Positions 61,105 to 64,000 of a stretch of DNA of 64,000 nucleotides are shown piece after piece (the stretch's first letter is position 1; every line of letters starts with the position of its first letter). The notes below the pieces were generated by a model. That model searched no databases and had not been told where the DNA came from. It saw only the letters and a program-made list of their open reading frames with translations. The translations under genes and the position numbers were made by a program. Source of the DNA: JALYZC01 sp963725645 (GTDB lineage Bacteria > Actinomycetota > Thermoleophilia > Solirubrobacterales > Solirubrobacteraceae); the NCBI GenBank assembly GCA_963725645.1, contig CAVRZD010000006.1, positions 1,550,001 through 1,614,000 on the forward strand. The letters run 5' to 3'.

Positions 61105-62295
61105 GTGACGGCGCCGAACCCCTACGTGAAGCAGTACCTGATGACGGCGGGCCCGACCCCGCTGCCTCCGCGCGTGCTCTCGGTCATGGCCGAGCCGGTG
61201 GTCTACCACCGCGCTCCCGCCTTCGACGCGCTGTTCGCGCGCGTGCTCGATCGGCTGCCGCGCGTGTTCGGGACCTCCAACGACGTGATGGTCTTCGCGT
61301 CCAGCGGCTCGGGCGCGATGGAGTCCGCCGTTGCGAACCTCGTCGCTCCCGGCGATCCGATCCTGGCCTGCGCCGCCGGGAAGTTCGGCGAGCGCTGGAT
61401 CGAGCTGGGTGAGGCCCACGGCGCGGACGTGGTCCGCTACGAGCCGGAGTGGGGCGCGCGGCTCGATCCCGACGAGGTCGACCGCCGCCTGGCGGAACGC
61501 CCGGAGATCCAGGTCGCATTCGCCACGTTGTCGGAGACGTCGACGGGCGTGGTCCACGACGTCCAGGCGCTCGCCGAGGTCGTCCGCCGCCACGACGCGA
61601 TGCTCGTCGTCGACGCGGTCTCGGGTCTCGGCGCCGCCGAGTGCCGTCAGGACGAATGGGGGCTCGACGTGGTCGTCACGGGCTCGCAGAAGGCGCTGAT
61701 GACTCCCCCCGGCCTCGGCTTCGTCTCCGCCTCCCAGCGCGCGCTGGACCATGCGGCGCAGCGCCCGGGCGGCACCTACTACTTCAACTGGGAGCGCACC
61801 GTGGCCGAGCTGCGCAAGGACGCCCCGGCCACCCCGTTCACGCCGGCCGTCTCGTTGCTCGCCGGCCTCGACGTGGCGCTGGAGATGATCGAGGAGGAGG
61901 GCCTCGAGCGCGTGCTCGCGCGTCACGACCTGCTCGCCCGCGCCGCGCGCGCCGGCGTCGCCGGGCTCGGCCTCGACCTGTTCGGCGATCCCGACGAGCG
62001 CGCGACCGTCGTGACGGCCGTCGAACTGCCCGATGGCATCGACGGCGGCAAGGTCCCCGGGCTGCTGCGCAAGCGCGGCATCACCGCGAACGGCGGCCAG
62101 GCCCAGCTCAAGGGCCGCATCCTGCGCATCGCCCACTGCGGGTACTTCGGCGCCTTCGACATCATCATCTCGCTGGCCGGCCTCGAGCAGGTGCTCGCGG
62201 AGCTCGGGCACGAGGTGGAGCTGGGCGCCGGCGTCGCTGCCGCCCAGCGCGTGTTCCTCGAGGCCGGCGTGGGCGCGGTCGCGCCGCCCGCGTGA
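61105..62295 (+). CDS. class V aminotransferase (serine-pyruvate / phosphoserine type)
   Basis: A 396-residue PLP enzyme: KQYLMTAGPTPLPPRVLSVM at the start, VFASSGSGAMESAVANLVAP, LVVDAVSGLGAAECRQDEWG with the PLP Asp, VVTGSQKALMTPPGLGFVSA with the Schiff-base Lys, and LKGRILRIAHCGYFGAFDII. The family includes alanine-glyoxylate and serine-pyruvate transaminases. Its 4-nt overlap with serA suggests that it acts as the phosphoserine aminotransferase of serine synthesis (inference). GTG 61105 follows TATCGT (61089-61094) by 10 nt. Confidence 0.9.
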   Translation: MTAPNPYVKQYLMTAGPTPLPPRVLSVMAEPVVYHRAPAFDALFARVLDRLPRVFGTSNDVMVFASSGSGAMESAVANLVAPGDPILACAAGKFGERWIELGEAHGADVVRYEPEWGARLDPDEVDRRLAERPEIQVAFATLSETSTGVVHDVQALAEVVRRHDAMLVVDAVSGLGAAECRQDEWGLDVVVTGSQKALMTPPGLGFVSASQRALDHAAQRPGGTYYFNWERTVAELRKDAPATPFTPAVSLLAGLDVALEMIEEEGLERVLARHDLLARAARAGVAGLGLDLFGDPDERATVVTAVELPDGIDGGKVPGLLRKRGITANGGQAQLKGRILRIAHCGYFGAFDIIISLAGLEQVLAELGHEVELGAGVAAAQRVFLEAGVGAVAPPA

Positions 62296-63911
62296 CCGCC
62301 GCAAAGCCGAAGATCCTCGTCAAGGAGAAGATCGCCGACACGGGCGTGGACCTCCTGCGCGAGCGCTTCGACGTCGACGTGGGCGTCGACTGGTCCGACG
62401 ACGAGCTCGCCGAGCGCATCGGGGGCTACGACGGCATCCTGATCCGCTCGGCCACCAAGCTCACGGCCGACCTGATCGCGCGCGCCGACCGCCTGAAGGT
62501 GATCGGCCGCGCCGGCGTCGGCGTGGACAACGTCGATGTCGAGGCCGCCACCAAGCGCGGGATCGTGGTCGCCAACGCGCCCCAGTCCAACACGATCGCC
62601 GCCGCCGAGCACACGATCGCGCTGATCCTCGCGCTCGCCCGCAACGTGCCCCAGGCGCACGCCTCGCTCACCGACCATCGCTGGGAGCGCTCCAGGTTTG
62701 GCGGCGTCGAGGTGTACGAGAAGACGCTGGGCATCCTGGGCTTCGGGCGCATCGGCCAGCTCGTCGCCGCGCGTGCGAGCGCATTCGGCATGAACGTGCT
62801 CGCCTACGACCCGTTCGTCGCGGCCGAGCGTTACGTGGAGCTGGGCGTGGAGAAGGCCGAGTCGTCCGACGAGGTCTACGCGCGCGCCGACTTCATCACG
62901 GTCCACCTGCCCAAGACGCCCGAGACGAGGGGCTGGCTCGATGCCGAGGCCTTCGCCAAGATGAAGGACGGGGTGCGCGTCATCAACTGCGCCCGCGGCG
63001 AGCTGGTCGTGGACGAGGCGCTCAAGGACGCGCTGGACTCGGGCAAGGTCGCCGGCGCCGCGCTCGACGTGTTCCCGGAGGAGCCGATCACCGACTACGC
63101 GCTCTTCGACGGCTACGACAACGTCGTCGTCACGCCGCACCTGGGCGCCTCCACCACGGAGGCCCAGGACCGCGCCGGCGTCCAGACGGCCGAGCAGGTC
63201 CTCGCCGCGCTCACCGGGGGTGTGGTGACCAACGCGGTGAACATCCCCGCGATCCCGGCACGCGACATGGAGGTGCTCGGGCCGTTCCTGCCGCTGTGCG
63301 AGTCCCTCGGGCGCCTCGGCCTGGCGCTGGCGCAGGGCTCCTCCATCGATCGCATCGAGGCCGAGTTCCTCGGCCGTATCGCCGAGCACGACACGCGCCT
63401 GCTGGCCACGTCCGTGCTGCTCGGGGTGTTGCGCGGCCACACCGAGGAGGACGTCAACCTCGTCAACGCCCCCGCGCTGGCGGAGGAGCGCGGCATCGAG
63501 CTGGCCGAGGCCAAGCGCACCAGCGCGCGCGACTACACCGACCTCGTGCGCGTGGTCGTGGCGAGCGGCGACGCGAGCGTGCGCGTGGTCGGCACCACGA
63601 TCGGCCGCCGCGCGCGGCCGCACCTGCTGGAGGCCTGGGGCCAGCGCTTCGACCTCCAGCTCGAGCCCTACGTGACGCTCTTCCGCTACAGCGACGTCCC
63701 GGGCATGGTCGGCCGCGTCGGTACGGCCTTCGGCGAGCACGGCATCAACATCGTGTCGGCGGCCGTGGGCCGCCAGCCCGACGGGGCGCCGCAGGAGGAC
63801 CGGTCGCTGGCCGCGATGGCGATCACGAGCGACCGGCCCGTGCCGCAGGACGTGGTGGACGAGATCGTCGCCGGCGAGGGCTTCGTCGACGGCCGCACCG
63901 TGGCGCTCTGA
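62292..63911 (+). CDS. serA: D-3-phosphoglycerate dehydrogenase
   Basis: A 539-residue long-form SerA. In order: substrate domain (KILVKEKIADTGVDLLRERF), NAD domain with LGILGFGRIGQLVAARASAF, INCARGELVVDEALKDALDS and TPHLGASTTEAQDRAGVQTA (catalytic His), an intervening ASB domain (SIDRIEAEFLGRIAEHDTRL) and a C-terminal ACT domain (FRYSDVPGMVGRVGTAFGEH) that probably senses serine. It opens the serine pathway from 3-phosphoglycerate. GTGA overlap with the upstream aminotransferase. Nothing further is visible after the stop to the window end. Confidence 0.96.
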   Translation: MTAAKPKILVKEKIADTGVDLLRERFDVDVGVDWSDDELAERIGGYDGILIRSATKLTADLIARADRLKVIGRAGVGVDNVDVEAATKRGIVVANAPQSNTIAAAEHTIALILALARNVPQAHASLTDHRWERSRFGGVEVYEKTLGILGFGRIGQLVAARASAFGMNVLAYDPFVAAERYVELGVEKAESSDEVYARADFITVHLPKTPETRGWLDAEAFAKMKDGVRVINCARGELVVDEALKDALDSGKVAGAALDVFPEEPITDYALFDGYDNVVVTPHLGASTTEAQDRAGVQTAEQVLAALTGGVVTNAVNIPAIPARDMEVLGPFLPLCESLGRLGLALAQGSSIDRIEAEFLGRIAEHDTRLLATSVLLGVLRGHTEEDVNLVNAPALAEERGIELAEAKRTSARDYTDLVRVVVASGDASVRVVGTTIGRRARPHLLEAWGQRFDLQLEPYVTLFRYSDVPGMVGRVGTAFGEHGINIVSAAVGRQPDGAPQEDRSLAAMAITSDRPVPQDVVDEIVAGEGFVDGRTVAL

Positions 63912-64000
63912 CGCTCGTCCGCCCCGGCCACCCGCTCGAGCGCCGCTGGGCCAAAGTGGACAAACCGCCCTTGCTCCCCGTCGGCGCACTCTCGTACGCT

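Noticed and set aside
63912..64000. Start of another gene at the window end.
   Set aside because: The 89 nt after serA show no convincing start codon, promoter or conserved sequence.

Overview
The window is a GC-rich (roughly 70 percent or more by eye), gene-dense bacterial chromosome segment with many GTG starts and GTGA or ATGA stop-start overlaps. The arrangement infC-rpmI-rplT-rRNA methyltransferase-pheST, an actinobacterial-type c-di-AMP riboswitch in front of a cell-wall hydrolase, an Rpf-like protein, a DUF2510 protein and SnoaL-like proteins beginning MSQENVELVRR all point to Actinomycetota. A member of the Thermoleophilia / Solirubrobacterales is the best guess; this is inference, since no rRNA is present.

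Layout. 1-9 kb: end of an SDR epimerase gene, tRNA-Val(GAC), a tiny LPFTG-anchored protein with its partner gene, a PLP enzyme, an Rpf-like protein, thrS, a cupredoxin. 7.4-13.4 kb: translation operon infC-rpmI-rplT-(terminator)-trmH-like-pheS-pheT. 13.4-20 kb: arginine synthesis (argCJBD, then argG), interrupted by a c-di-AMP-riboswitch-controlled peptidoglycan hydrolase. 20-28.5 kb: a coiled-coil protein, dnaE, endonuclease IV, gltX. 28.5-32.5 kb: an HDOD-LuxR regulator, a VanZ-like protein, a cysteine-free Rrf2 regulator, a second LPFTG protein, cysK and cysE. 32.5-40 kb: SnoaL-like, queuosine salvage, DUF1326, pcrA, folD and three membrane proteins. 39.9-43 kb: gatCAB. 43-44.7 kb: small membrane or basic proteins. 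44.9-47.3 kb: ilvB-ilvN. 47.3-58.6 kb: a near-complete menaquinone set (menF, menD, menH, menC, menA, menB, menE and a MenG-like methyltransferase), which also holds a third LPFTG gene with its partner, a GH3 enzyme and a UspA protein. 58.7-63.9 kb: ilvC, a glycosyltransferase-like gene, a class V aminotransferase and serA.

Three window-wide signals stand out. (1) About 26 genes have a -10-like hexamer TAnnnT (or xAnnnT) ending 6-11 nt, mostly 7-9, before the start codon and no Shine-Dalgarno sequence, which suggests widespread leaderless transcription; this helped choose several starts. (2) Three unlinked tiny secreted proteins share an (E/D)GY...Q(S/A)D ectodomain and an LPFTG sorting signal, and two of them are followed by genes that share a C-terminal helical motif. 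(3) Six conserved genes (HDOD-LuxR, cysK, cysE, gatA, gatB, menH) are broken by about 27 single-base indels, 25 of them insertions. These restore full-length proteins when removed and are most simply residual sequencing errors.
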